64,000 nucleotides of DNA, taken from NCBI GenBank assembly GCA_018401875.1, contig JAGYJZ010000002.1:124001-188000 (forward strand), given 5' to 3'. This stretch comes from Salibacteraceae bacterium (GTDB lineage Bacteria; Bacteroidota; Bacteroidia; Flavobacteriales_G; Salibacteraceae). Position 1 is the first letter of the stretch. Every line of letters begins with the position of its first letter. The translations under genes were made by a program, and so were the position numbers. Shown here in pieces: positions 47,701 to 57,440 of this stretch. The notes under the pieces were generated by a model, which was given only the letters and a program-made list of their open reading frames with translations, did no database searches and had not been told where the DNA came from.

Positions 47701-48402
47701 TCAAAAGTCGATATCATTCTCCTGCTCAGACTGGAATCGGAACCCTAATCTTTTGGATGTTTGGAGTTTCAAACTCTGTGTTAATTCCTGAATATCGCTA
47801 ACTTTTATTTCGTTGAAAGCCGAGAATGGCGGGGTATACAACTCAAAATTAAGGATATACTTTAAACAAAGTTCCAGCACCTTCCGAAGTTCATCTTTGG
47901 TAAGTTGAGCAGTAGAAAAATCGTTAAACATGTATCCGAGCTGTTGCTTTCCTTCAACAAAAAAGTGCCTTTCTCGATTTACAAATATTCTTGCGATTAA
48001 ATATCCACTATCATTCACGCGCTGATAGCGAAAAGAATCTGTCAGAAAATTGAACACATTGATCACTCCGCAGTAACCGTTTTTAGGCTCATTGATTACA
48101 TACGGGCTTTTGTGAATCATGTGCGAAGGAGGAAAAACAAAAACATTCGTGTGCATCTGAAAAACAGTCGTATCGCCAGCAAGCGTCATTTGACTCTCAA
48201 AATCACCGGTAGCAGTTAGTTTAACACTAATTCTAGAATCTGATTTTGATGCAAACGCCTCCAATTCATCGGTAATTTCACCCATCACGGTTTTCAAATC
48301 CGAAAACACATCCTTTGTCACAGCGAATACATCTTGTTTTATGCAAGATTTTGAAACAATAAGTTCCTTCAACTCTGAGATTCCACTTTTTGGCTTTTTC
48401 AT
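47701..48402 (-). CDS. Conserved-looking protein of unknown function
   Basis: 233 residues, no signal peptide or spans. Segments: TGDFESQMTLAGDTTVFQMH, VFVFPPSHMIHKSPYV, GYCGVINVFNFLTDSFRYQR, LIARIFVNRERHFFVEG and GYMFNDFSTAQLT. I cannot name a family, though the strand-rich middle looks like a single soluble alpha/beta domain. It starts exactly where proS ends (no gap) and is probably its operon partner; the tRNA-Glu promoter lies just past its stop. Confidence 0.65.
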   Translation of the reverse strand: MKKPKSGISELKELIVSKSCIKQDVFAVTKDVFSDLKTVMGEITDELEAFASKSDSRISVKLTATGDFESQMTLAGDTTVFQMHTNVFVFPPSHMIHKSPYVINEPKNGYCGVINVFNFLTDSFRYQRVNDSGYLIARIFVNRERHFFVEGKQQLGYMFNDFSTAQLTKDELRKVLELCLKYILNFELYTPPFSAFNEIKVSDIQELTQSLKLQTSKRLGFRFQSEQENDIDF

Positions 48403-49875
48403 TTAATATGCTTTTGCAAAAACCACTCGACCATTTGAAGGCTTTCCAGTTTTAATACACACCCCCGGATCATCATATCGGTCTAACGGGATACATCTGA
48501 TGGTAGCTTTTGTTTCTTGTTTAATTTGCTCTTCTGTTTCTGCAGTTCCATCCCAATGAGCATAAACAAAACCTCCTTCGTTTGCAATGATGCGCTTAAA
48601 CTCATCGTATGAATCAACACGGTGCGAATTATCTTCTCGATGCTTCAACGCTTTATCATAGATGTTCTTTTGAATAACATCCATCAACCCAAAAATATAT
48701 TCTACCGCTTCACCTTGTGCTATGGAAGACTTTTCAAGGGTGTCTCTTCGGGCCACCTCAACAGAACCGTTCTCAAGATCCTTTGGTCCAATAGCAACTC
48801 GAACAGGAACACCTTTCATTTCGTATTCAGCAAACTTAAATCCTGGCTTGTGTGTGTCGCGATCGTCATACTTCACGATCAAACCTCTAATCTGCAGTTG
48901 TTCTTTCAATCTCAGTGCATAATCTGAAATAGATTGCAGTTGTTCTTCGCCTTTGTAAATGGGAACAATTACCACATGAATAGGAGCTAATTTCGGAGGT
49001 ATCACTAACCCGAAATCATCAGAATGAGTCATGATTAAAGCCCCCATAAGTCGTGTAGAAACACCCCAACTTGTAGCCCACACATACTCTTGTGTACCTT
49101 CTTTCGTGGCAAACTTCACATCAAATGCTTTTGCAAAATTTTGTCCAAGAAAATGACTCGTTCCTGCTTGAAGCGCCTTTCCATCTTGCATTAATGCTTC
49201 AATGCAATATGTCTCTAATGCGCCAGCAAATCGCTCACTGGCAGTTTTCAATCCTTTTATCACAGGCATCGCCATAAATTCTTGTGCGAAAGTGGCATAC
49301 ACATCGAGCATTTGTTCAGCCTCTTTCACCGCCTCGTCCTTTGTGGAATGAGCTGTATGCCCTTCTTGCCATAAAAATTCTGCAGTACGCAAGAATAACC
49401 TTGTTCTCATTTCCCAGCGCACCACATTGGCCCATTGATTTAAAAGGATTGGCAAATCACGGTATGATTGAATCCAGTTTTTGTAGCTATTCCAGATAAT
49501 CGTTTCTGAAGTTGGACGGATAATCAACTCCTCTTCAAGTTTTGCATCTGGATCGACAATTAGGCCTGATCCATCCTCAGCTGCCTTTAACCGATAATGC
49601 GTAACTACCGCACACTCTTTGGCAAATCCTTCTACGTGATCTGCCTCTTTACTCAAATAAGATTTTGGAATAAACAATGGGAAATACGCATTTGAATGTC
49701 CTGTCTGTTTAAACATCCTATCAAGCTCGGCCTGCATCTGCTCCCATATTGAATAGCCATAAGGTTTGATTATCATACAACCCCTTACATCACTATTCTC
49801 TGCTAAATCTGCCTTAGCCACTATTTCATTATACCACTGAGAATAATTCTCAGCTCTACTCGTCAACTTTGCCAT
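48403..49875 (-). CDS. proS: Prolyl-tRNA synthetase, eukaryote/archaeal type
   Basis: Charges tRNA-Pro. From the ATG at 49875 it is 490 residues (a longer frame to 49914 would add 13 unrelated residues). This is the short form without the bacterial editing insertion, as usual in Bacteroidota. Motifs: [37 protein letters not shown] (class II motif 1 region), [30 protein letters not shown] (motif 2) and [21 protein letters not shown] (motif 3). Confidence 0.96.
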   Translation of the reverse strand: MAKLTSRAENYSQWYNEIVAKADLAENSDVRGCMIIKPYGYSIWEQMQAELDRMFKQTGHSNAYFPLFIPKSYLSKEADHVEGFAKECAVVTHYRLKAAEDGSGLIVDPDAKLEEELIIRPTSETIIWNSYKNWIQSYRDLPILLNQWANVVRWEMRTRLFLRTAEFLWQEGHTAHSTKDEAVKEAEQMLDVYATFAQEFMAMPVIKGLKTASERFAGALETYCIEALMQDGKALQAGTSHFLGQNFAKAFDVKFATKEGTQEYVWATSWGVSTRLMGALIMTHSDDFGLVIPPKLAPIHVVIVPIYKGEEQLQSISDYALRLKEQLQIRGLIVKYDDRDTHKPGFKFAEYEMKGVPVRVAIGPKDLENGSVEVARRDTLEKSSIAQGEAVEYIFGLMDVIQKNIYDKALKHREDNSHRVDSYDEFKRIIANEGGFVYAHWDGTAETEEQIKQETKATIRCIPLDRYDDPGVCIKTGKPSNGRVVFAKAY

Positions 49876-50085
49876 TTTAAACGTCATTTTATTTGACGCG
49901 ACAAAAATAGCCATACACTATTCGTTGTTCGTTAGAAAATTGAAATCTAAAAATCAACCCTTCCTTCACAGGAAAAATTAGAACCGAATGGTTGCGATCT
50001 TGTTATTTATCTTTAACAACTTATTCAATCAAATTCACTATACTTATATTTAGAAAACTCAATAAGATTTAAACGCTAACAGAGT

Positions 50086-50102
50086 TTGGCACGATCTTAG
50101 GA
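50086..50102 (+). promoter_or_regulatory. Candidate sigma-54 promoter upstream of the W/G-rich lipoprotein gene
   Basis: TTGGCACG (50086-50093) is a near-perfect sigma-54 -24 element, followed after ATC by TTAGGA, a degenerate -12 element: GG-N10-GG where GG-N10-GC is usual. The ATG is 24 bp further on. The rest of the 210-bp gap shows no TAnnTTTG box I would trust. Confidence 0.4.
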
Positions 50103-50125
50103 TTGAGTAAAGAAATTTAGAAGCC

Positions 50126-51799
50126 ATGAAATCAATCAAATTTTTATCCATCGTCATTTTTGTAATGGTTGCAGCATCTTGCACCAACCAAAAATATGTT
50201 TCGTCTGAAACGGATGATTTATACTATTCCTCTTCCGATCGTTTTGCATCCTCAAAAAACGAATTTAGTGTGGTTGAAGAAACCGATGCTAGCAACTATG
50301 CCACACAAGATGACTACAAGAAAGAGAGTAATGGTTATTTTTTTAAAGGCTCATCAGCCCAACAAACCGATCAAAACCCAAATGCAGCGAATGCATACGC
50401 AAATAATTCACAACAAGCTCCGCCAAGTGAATTCGAAGAAAGCCGTGAAAGCACCTCCACCGATGGAGCGACTGTAAACAACTACTACGGCAATACCACT
50501 GTTTATGGTAACGACTACTACGACACTGATTATGCTGCGCGCATGAGAAGATTCAATTCAGGATACGCACCAGGTTATTCTTATTTCGACCCATTTTTTG
50601 TTGACCCATACTGGAATTACGGTTGGTCGGCATGGAACCCTTACCAAATGGGTGGGTGGAATGTTGGCTGGAATAGTTGGTCGGGTTGGAACGTAGGTTA
50701 CGGGTTTGGTTACTCACCTTTTTATGGAAACGCATGGGGAGCAGGTGGCTTATGGGGAAATAACTGCTGGAATGCTTGGAACTGCAACCGTTTCGGATTC
50801 GGAAACCCATACGGTTGGGGCGGTAATTACTGGGGCTGGGGTGGCAACAACTGGGGCTGGGGTGGCAATGCCTTCAACAACGGTTACTACAATGGCTTTT
50901 ATGATGGTTTTTACGCCAACAATGATAGAAGGAACTCTGGACGAGGAACCTTCAACGGCAGACGCGATTTATCAAATAACACAGGTATTGTTGGTTCTAA
51001 TCGAAATGACGGCAATCCGAACTCTACCACTAGAAATCGATCGGCTAGTTCCACCCAATCAGAAAAAAACGGATTATCATCATCGCCTAACGGAACAGAT
51101 GTTAGAAAATCTGAGCGCATGGCTTCTTCGTCAAGTATTTATCAAGTGTCACCCGCAAAGTCACCCAATAATACCATTCGGAATGAAGTGACTAAATCAG
51201 AGTTGGTCAATCCAAACTCTAAAACTTCTTCAGCACGTTATGAGTCAAATAGAACACAACCTGCTGTAAATACTCGAACCAAGTATGAAGCTAGCACCTT
51301 GTCGAGAGCAGAAAGCGCAAGCAGACGTTATCAGGCTCCAGTAAGATCTAGCAATGTAAGCTCAACGCCAGCACCTTCAAGGAATTCAAATGCCGTGAAG
51401 GGCACCGAGAGGCAATCTACTTCACCTGTGAGAAGCACAAGTCCGAATGTGAGATCTTCATCTGGAAAGAGTTATAACACTACAACGCCTGCGAGATCGT
51501 CTTCTGAGCGTTATTATCAGCAAAACCAAACGCGAACAGCTCCGAGTAACACTCAAACAAGGCGTTACTCTAACCCGCAGCGCACCTCACCAAACGTTGC
51601 GCCAAGCCGCTCGTCTTCTCAGTCTAATTCTGTGAGAGGCGGAAATAGTTCAAGAAGCAACTTCAGCGCCCCGAGCGGCCAATCTTCATCAGGAAGAATG
51701 TCTGCGCCATCCAGAAGCAGCTCGCCATCTGTAAGAAGCTCATCGCCATCGAGCAGTCCGAGAAGTTCATCACCTAACCGTGGCGGTGGAAGAAGGTAA
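50126..51799 (+). CDS. Low-complexity surface lipoprotein, Trp/Gly/Asn/Tyr-rich then Ser/Arg-rich
   Basis: 557 residues. Lipobox VAASC gives Cys19. Residues about 20-120 are acidic and polar; about 125-270 are an aromatic region where W, Y, G and N dominate (YWNYGWSAWNPYQMGGWNV, NYWGWGGNNWGWGG); about 280-557 are dominated by Ser, Arg, Asn and Pro (SSPSSSPRSSSPNRGGGRR). No enzyme motif. The strong charge split and aromatic block suggest an adhesive or matrix role, but that is inference. The FadL-like gene starts 11 bp later, so the two are likely cotranscribed. Confidence 0.7.
   Translation: MKSIKFLSIVIFVMVAASCTNQKYVSSETDDLYYSSSDRFASSKNEFSVVEETDASNYATQDDYKKESNGYFFKGSSAQQTDQNPNAANAYANNSQQAPPSEFEESRESTSTDGATVNNYYGNTTVYGNDYYDTDYAARMRRFNSGYAPGYSYFDPFFVDPYWNYGWSAWNPYQMGGWNVGWNSWSGWNVGYGFGYSPFYGNAWGAGGLWGNNCWNAWNCNRFGFGNPYGWGGNYWGWGGNNWGWGGNAFNNGYYNGFYDGFYANNDRRNSGRGTFNGRRDLSNNTGIVGSNRNDGNPNSTTRNRSASSTQSEKNGLSSSPNGTDVRKSERMASSSSIYQVSPAKSPNNTIRNEVTKSELVNPNSKTSSARYESNRTQPAVNTRTKYEASTLSRAESASRRYQAPVRSSNVSSTPAPSRNSNAVKGTERQSTSPVRSTSPNVRSSSGKSYNTTTPARSSSERYYQQNQTRTAPSNTQTRRYSNPQRTSPNVAPSRSSSQSNSVRGGNSSRSNFSAPSGQSSSGRMSAPSRSSSPSVRSSSPSSSPRSSSPNRGGGRR
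50831..50872 (+). repeat. 21-bp tandem repeat, two units
   Basis: TGGGGCTGGGGTGGCAA plus CAAC or TGCC: 17 of 21 bp identical at the unit start. Encodes two WGWGGN blocks in the aromatic region of the lipoprotein; upstream GGTTGGGGCGG is a third, decayed unit. Likely to change length by slippage. Confidence 0.6.
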
Positions 51800-51810
51800 T
51801 TCGAAAATTC

Positions 51811-53292
51811 ATGAAATTAAGATCTCTATTTTTTACTATAGGACTGGTGGTCTACGCACTTTCAGCAGCAGCTCAAAATGAAGTGGACGCATTAAACCTC
51901 TCGCGAGAAGAAGTAACTGGCTCTGCTCGAACCATAGCCATGGGTGGCGCTTTCACGGCACTTGGGGGTGATTTCTCAGCGATTGAGATTAACCCCGCGG
52001 GAATTGGAGTTTTGCGTTCAAACGAGTTTTCGATCACACCAGCCTATCACACCAATATTTCAAATAGTCTTTACTACAACCAAACCTCTATCGACTCAAA
52101 ATCCAATTTTAATATTGGGTCTGTAGGCATAGTTGGGGTGAAAAACATAAATGGAGTTGGAAAATGGCGGTCAAGTTCTATCGCTTTTGGAATGAATCGC
52201 TCGTTATCTTTTCACCGAGCGTATAACTTCAAAAGTAATAACGCGCCAAGTTCGTTGATTGATTCATACCAAAACACTTTGATTCAAAATGGATTGGGAC
52301 CCGAAGACTTAGACGTTATTAATCAACCATTTGGCTTTGATATTGCACTGGCTTGGAATAATTATTTGTTAGACTATCCAATATTTCAATCAGACGCGGT
52401 ATTCTACAATGCCACGGGGGTGCTGCCCATAAATCAATCGTATTCAGTAACAAAAAGCGGTTCTAAAAGAGAGACATTTCTTGCATTTGGCGGAAACTAT
52501 GACGACAAACTTTACGTTGGTGGTAGCGTGCGCTTCTCAAGAATTAATTACAACAATGACTACATTATCAGTGAAAGTATTGATCCATCTGATACAACCA
52601 CTACTTTGAATGAATACTCGTTCGGGTTCAGTGAAAACATTTCCGGTTTAGGAGTGGGCCTGAACTTAGGCGTCATCTACCGACCAACAAATCAGTTGCG
52701 CGTTGGCGCATCGCTAAAAACTCCAACCGTCTACTCCCTGAATATTGAATACGAAAGCGAAAACACAGCCATATTTGACGATTTTGATCCTTTTTACTCT
52801 GAATCACCCACTGGTGACTATGACTTTAGATTGACTTCTCCACTTCAAACTTCTTTCGGAGTAGCTTATGTTTTTGGGAAGCACGGGCTAATCAGTGCCG
52901 ATGTTGAATACGTAAACTACACAGGAATTAGAATGCAAGGAATTAGTGATAGTTATAGTTTTTCCTCTGAAGAAGACGCCATTAAAACCTTTCTCACACC
53001 TACCGTAAATCTAAAATTCGGTGGTGAGTATAGAATCACACAATTTGTAAGTGCCAGAGCTGGGTATGCCCAATATGGAAACCCATACAACAATTCGGCT
53101 GACAATTTTGGAGGGTTTAATTTATACAGCCTAGGTTTAGGCTACCGAAATGATGAATACTTTTTAGACGCCAGCTACCAGTTAAAAAACTCAGAAAACA
53201 AAGAGTACATATATGATCCCGCACGAATTGACGCTGGTACGACTGATTTCACAGATCACCGAATTGCAGTAACCTTCGGATATAGATTTTAG
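51811..53292 (+). CDS. FadL/TodX-like outer-membrane transport protein (OMPP1 family)
   Basis: 493 residues. Signal peptide (ends SAAAQ, about residue 22). N-terminal GSARTIAMGGAFTALGGDFSAIEINPAGIGVLR (about 37-69) is the FadL-family plug signature with NPAG. The rest alternates short strands and ends in an aromatic strand (HRIAVTFGYRF), a C-terminal Phe as expected for a barrel inserted by BamA. Probably takes up hydrophobic compounds; substrate unknown. Confidence 0.85.
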   Translation: MKLRSLFFTIGLVVYALSAAAQNEVDALNLSREEVTGSARTIAMGGAFTALGGDFSAIEINPAGIGVLRSNEFSITPAYHTNISNSLYYNQTSIDSKSNFNIGSVGIVGVKNINGVGKWRSSSIAFGMNRSLSFHRAYNFKSNNAPSSLIDSYQNTLIQNGLGPEDLDVINQPFGFDIALAWNNYLLDYPIFQSDAVFYNATGVLPINQSYSVTKSGSKRETFLAFGGNYDDKLYVGGSVRFSRINYNNDYIISESIDPSDTTTTLNEYSFGFSENISGLGVGLNLGVIYRPTNQLRVGASLKTPTVYSLNIEYESENTAIFDDFDPFYSESPTGDYDFRLTSPLQTSFGVAYVFGKHGLISADVEYVNYTGIRMQGISDSYSFSSEEDAIKTFLTPTVNLKFGGEYRITQFVSARAGYAQYGNPYNNSADNFGGFNLYSLGLGYRNDEYFLDASYQLKNSENKEYIYDPARIDAGTTDFTDHRIAVTFGYRF

Positions 53293-53294
53293 AC

Positions 53295-55688
53295 CTATTT
53301 CTGAAAAACGAGTTTTCCTTTGTCGATCACTTGTTGGTCATCATTGAGCAATTCGTAAAGGTAAATACCCGATGATTTAATCTCCACTTGAATTTGATCG
53401 GCACCTTTTTCTAAACTGGTCTCTGTAACCAGTTTGCCATCCATCGAAAAAATCCTTACCCTTCGAATTTCGCCATCCTCATTCACAATGGTTACTTGTC
53501 CTTTTGTTGGATTTGGGAATACCCTGTAGTCGTCTCGTCCTTTTACCAAAGGTGCACTCAACACAGACTGATCTGCATTAGCGAACACATACTCCCCAGG
53601 AAGAACCTTACTCAACTCAACATAACCAGAGGCATTGTTGGGGTCACCTAGAATATTCTTTTCATAGAATTCATATTCATTCCAGTCGTCACGAGAACTT
53701 GCTCTGTGCAATAGAACCAAGCTATCTTCTGTTTCAGAGACCAAAGAAACATCCAAGAAGCCTGTGCTTCCCTGAGTTTTGCCGTTATAAAAAATAATGG
53801 CAGACATTTCTGCATTCTCAACGTCAATTCCCGAAACCTTCCAATACCTATTATCATTCATTCTGTAGGGTTTGTTTCGCCAATCTTTGATTGGATCAGG
53901 AACGGTCCAAAGCTGATCAAACCACACCCAAGCAGAATCGGAAAGGCTATTCACATTCACTTGCCATAGCATATGGTCGAGCGCCAAAAAGCCAGTATTT
54001 GTAATAGATCGAAATTCAGATGTTCTTGCTTGAGCCAATTCATTCTTTGGATTTATCACCACCAAGACTGGCTCGAACGCAGTAGGAAACTCAATTTCCG
54101 CAAATTTGCCAGACATTGAACCCACTCCATTCAATTCATTTCGGTTCTGATCATACATTTTGTAATACACCGGAACATTATCGTGAAATTGATCAACCCC
54201 ACGCAACTTTTGTTGCAAGAACAGGGTAGTTGAACCTAACCCATTATACTTAAACGAATCCAGCACAATCACATTATAGCCACCATGAAACACCCAATCG
54301 CGGAAGAAAAAACTTAAATCAACCCCACTTTCTTGAGTGAAAAACTGCTGGAGTGTATCGGAGCTTACGGGCTTGAATTGGTATTGATCCATGAATTTTT
54401 CGATGGTACTAAAAAACAGCTCATCACCTAAATAGCCTCTTAGGTTATGGGCGACTAAAGCTCCCTTTTTATAAACGTGATCTCCGTAAACATACTCGTG
54501 CGGTTGGCCTGAAACAGCCCTGAATCCTTCTTCGTAATGATGGCCATACCTTAGCATGTATGCCAAATCTTCAAGCATCGCTTCCTCGTAAGCTTTTCTC
54601 CCATACACTTCCTCAAAAAACAAGTAAACAGAGAACGATGCCCATCCTTCATTAATCCACATATCGCCATCGGTTTGACAAGTGATGTTGTCGCCCCACC
54701 ACATATGTGCAAGTTCGTGTGCCATCAAACCTTCGCTGCCAAGACCGCCATTGGCGGCTGAAATAGGGTAAGTAATGTTCGTTGCATGTTCCATTGCTCC
54801 ACCATTGAATGGAACCAAACTGTAACCCACTTTATTGAATTTATAATCACCGTAAGCGTGCTCAAATGCTACTATAGCATCTTTTAAGTGAATAAATGAA
54901 GACTTAAGGTTGTTTGTATCGCCTGCCCTAGCATACAGCTGGATTGGTATTACACCATTTTCACCCGTCACCTGATCATTCACCACTTCGTAAGTTCCTA
55001 TTGCCACGCAAGTGAGGTAAGAAGGAATTGGCTGATCCAATTTCCAATGAAACAATCGCGTGCTATCTTGATTAAGGGTTTCTGAGATCAACGCTCCGTT
55101 GCTTGATGCTCGTTTATCATTCGCTGTAGTGATAAAAAATTCAAATGTTGAACGCTCAATAAAATTATCAAAGCAAGGAAACCAAACCCGACCGTAGCTG
55201 TGTGGGTCGGCTGCAAAGCCAACGCCAAGATTAAAAATGAAACTGCCCGAAAAATAAAAACCGCCCCAACTTGACGCATCCCTAATCGGTGTTCCATGAT
55301 AAAAAACGGTAAGCTCATAGCTCTGATTTAAGCCTAGTTCTGATGAAAAATTGACCAGAAGTATCGAATCCTGATGGTCAAAAGATGCAACTCCAAGACC
55401 AACTACACTATCAACATTCAAACCCTCGAAATCGAGACGAATGCGTTCGATTCCGTCCAATTTTGGCTGAATCAACAGCCTTGTGTTTCCTACAAGACTT
55501 TGCCCTGAAACCGCAGAAAAATCAGCAGAGATGACCGTATGAATAATATCAATCGAATCACTCCTAAAATCATCAATAACGGTTCGTTCTCCTATATGGA
55601 CTCCCTGATGACTGCACGTAAAACTTGGCTCTTGGCTCAAGACTGCATTGCATACCAAAAAAAAGACAAAAGAGTAAAGGAGCTTCAT
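53295..55688 (-). CDS. M1 family zinc metallopeptidase with T9SS sorting domain
   Basis: 797 residues. Signal peptide (ends VLSQ). Peptidase M1 domain: exopeptidase-type region GGAMEHATNITYP (about 293-305), zinc motif HELAHMWWGD with the second Glu in NEGWASF (about 324-350); HExxH-x18-E is intact. Catalytic-domain Tyr in YKKGALVAHNLR is also present. C-terminal sorting domain: VFPNPTKGQVTI, IFSMDGKLV and SGIYLYELL. Probably a secreted aminopeptidase. It ends 2 bp from the stop of the FadL-like gene. Confidence 0.9.
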   Translation of the reverse strand: MKLLYSFVFFLVCNAVLSQEPSFTCSHQGVHIGERTVIDDFRSDSIDIIHTVISADFSAVSGQSLVGNTRLLIQPKLDGIERIRLDFEGLNVDSVVGLGVASFDHQDSILLVNFSSELGLNQSYELTVFYHGTPIRDASSWGGFYFSGSFIFNLGVGFAADPHSYGRVWFPCFDNFIERSTFEFFITTANDKRASSNGALISETLNQDSTRLFHWKLDQPIPSYLTCVAIGTYEVVNDQVTGENGVIPIQLYARAGDTNNLKSSFIHLKDAIVAFEHAYGDYKFNKVGYSLVPFNGGAMEHATNITYPISAANGGLGSEGLMAHELAHMWWGDNITCQTDGDMWINEGWASFSVYLFFEEVYGRKAYEEAMLEDLAYMLRYGHHYEEGFRAVSGQPHEYVYGDHVYKKGALVAHNLRGYLGDELFFSTIEKFMDQYQFKPVSSDTLQQFFTQESGVDLSFFFRDWVFHGGYNVIVLDSFKYNGLGSTTLFLQQKLRGVDQFHDNVPVYYKMYDQNRNELNGVGSMSGKFAEIEFPTAFEPVLVVINPKNELAQARTSEFRSITNTGFLALDHMLWQVNVNSLSDSAWVWFDQLWTVPDPIKDWRNKPYRMNDNRYWKVSGIDVENAEMSAIIFYNGKTQGSTGFLDVSLVSETEDSLVLLHRASSRDDWNEYEFYEKNILGDPNNASGYVELSKVLPGEYVFANADQSVLSAPLVKGRDDYRVFPNPTKGQVTIVNEDGEIRRVRIFSMDGKLVTETSLEKGADQIQVEIKSSGIYLYELLNDDQQVIDKGKLVFQK

Positions 55689-55880
55689 GACGCACGATTT
55701 CGGTCAAAATTACACTATCACGACCGAAATCTTAAGCAACTTGAGATTTCAAGCATGTTTGACGAATTAAACAGCCATTAAGTCTAAAAATGTTTGGATT
55801 CTTACCTGACCTTATTTTCTTTAGAAACGTCTATTTATAACTATTAAGATTCAGTACTGTTTGAAAAGCCAAGATTAATT

Positions 55881-57440
55881 ATGAAGCCATCCCATGAACT
55901 GTTCCGTTTGATTAGGTCTTTGAGCAAATCTGAAAAACGTTTTTTCAAATTGATGTCATCACTGCAGTCGGGCGAAAAGAACTATATCAAGCTTTTTGAT
56001 GCCATTGAAAAACAAACTGAATATGACGAAGAGTCCATAAAGTATCAGTTTCGAAATGAAACATTTATCAAACATCTTCCTTCTGAAAAGAATCACTTAT
56101 ACAAGCTTGTTCTGAAAAGCTTGAGGCTTTTTTACTCTGAAAACAGTATTTCAGCCATCCTCGCTGAACACATCCAAAGCATTGAAATATTATACAATAA
56201 GGCACTCTACAGCGAGTGCACTAAACTCGTTTCAAAGGCTAAAAAAATTGCTGAATCACACGAGCGGTTCTACTATCTTTTTGAGCTGATGAAGTGGGAA
56301 AAGACTCTTTTAGAAGAAGAATTTCAATCTGGAAAATTTGACCGAGACCTGAATACATTGATCAAGGAAGAGCAACTGGTAATTAAGCGATTGAGAAACT
56401 TGGCTGAGTATCAAATCTTGTATTCTAAAATAAATTACGTATTCAGACAAGGCGGCTATGTAAGAAATGAGCAAGAGCGTCAGATTGTAAATGAGATTCA
56501 GTCGCACGAATTGATTAAAGGAAAAAACACGGCATTGTCTAAGCGGGCTGCGGCAACGTGTTATTATGTGAAAGGATTATGTGCTATTACGAACAACGAT
56601 ATTGAAGACTCATTTGAGAACTTCAGTAAAGTAGTCCGAATATTTGAGGAAAATCCAAACTTGATTCAAGACATTCCAAAACAATACATAAAGTCACTCG
56701 GAAACTTATTCTACTATTATCTTGGAAACGATGATTTCAAAAAGCTTTTTGAATTGATTGATAAAATGAGATCACTGAAAGCCCAACTTGGTTTCAATCG
56801 AATTGATATTGAAATCAGAATCTTCATTTCAACCACCTATTTTGAAATGCTGGCCTACGAGCGCAAGGGTGAGTATGACAAAGCCTTAGAGATGATTATT
56901 CCTCTCAAAGCAAAGCTTCGTGAATTCGGTGAAAAGGTGACCAAGGAAGACGAAATCGTTTTTGGACACATCATTGCCAACATATATTTTGGTGCTCAAC
57001 AATACCGAGAATCGCTAAGGCAGCTGAATCTGGTGTTAAACGACAACGAAAACAATCTCCGCCAAGACATCTACAGCTTTTCTAAGCTTTTCAGCTTGGT
57101 AATTCACTATGAATTGGGCAACTATGATCTACTTGATTACCTCATTAAATCAACCGAAAGGTACTTTAATAAGCGGAGTAAAACCCTTAAACTAGGCTAT
57201 GAGTTTGAAGCGGCTTTCGTTGGGCATTTCAAGAAACTTTCGAAAGCGCTGAGGCAAGGAGAGCGAACATCTCAGATTTTCAAGGATATGAAGATTGACT
57301 TAGCAGCACTTTTGATGAATCGAAATGAAAAAGTAGCCTTAGAATACTTCGACTACTTGACATGGATCGAGGCTCAAATCCAATCGACACCCTATGGAGT
57401 GCTGAAAAAACACAATTACAATTCCGCTTTTGGAAAATAA
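55881..57440 (+). CDS. Large helical protein of unknown function
   Basis: 519 residues, no signal peptide or spans. Starts with a Lys/Ser-rich helical domain (LIRSLSKSEKRFFKLMSS, about 8-25) and continues as alpha-helical pairs that look like degenerate TPR repeats (LYNKALYSECTKLVSKAKKI, KGEYDKALEMIIPLKAKL, YFGAQQYRESLRQLNLVL). Very rich in Lys, Glu, Leu and Tyr. No catalytic motif. Probably a cytosolic scaffold. The 192-bp gap before it is shared with the divergent M1 gene. It overlaps convergent rlmB by 25 bp. Confidence 0.7.
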   Translation: MKPSHELFRLIRSLSKSEKRFFKLMSSLQSGEKNYIKLFDAIEKQTEYDEESIKYQFRNETFIKHLPSEKNHLYKLVLKSLRLFYSENSISAILAEHIQSIEILYNKALYSECTKLVSKAKKIAESHERFYYLFELMKWEKTLLEEEFQSGKFDRDLNTLIKEEQLVIKRLRNLAEYQILYSKINYVFRQGGYVRNEQERQIVNEIQSHELIKGKNTALSKRAAATCYYVKGLCAITNNDIEDSFENFSKVVRIFEENPNLIQDIPKQYIKSLGNLFYYYLGNDDFKKLFELIDKMRSLKAQLGFNRIDIEIRIFISTTYFEMLAYERKGEYDKALEMIIPLKAKLREFGEKVTKEDEIVFGHIIANIYFGAQQYRESLRQLNLVLNDNENNLRQDIYSFSKLFSLVIHYELGNYDLLDYLIKSTERYFNKRSKTLKLGYEFEAAFVGHFKKLSKALRQGERTSQIFKDMKIDLAALLMNRNEKVALEYFDYLTWIEAQIQSTPYGVLKKHNYNSAFGK

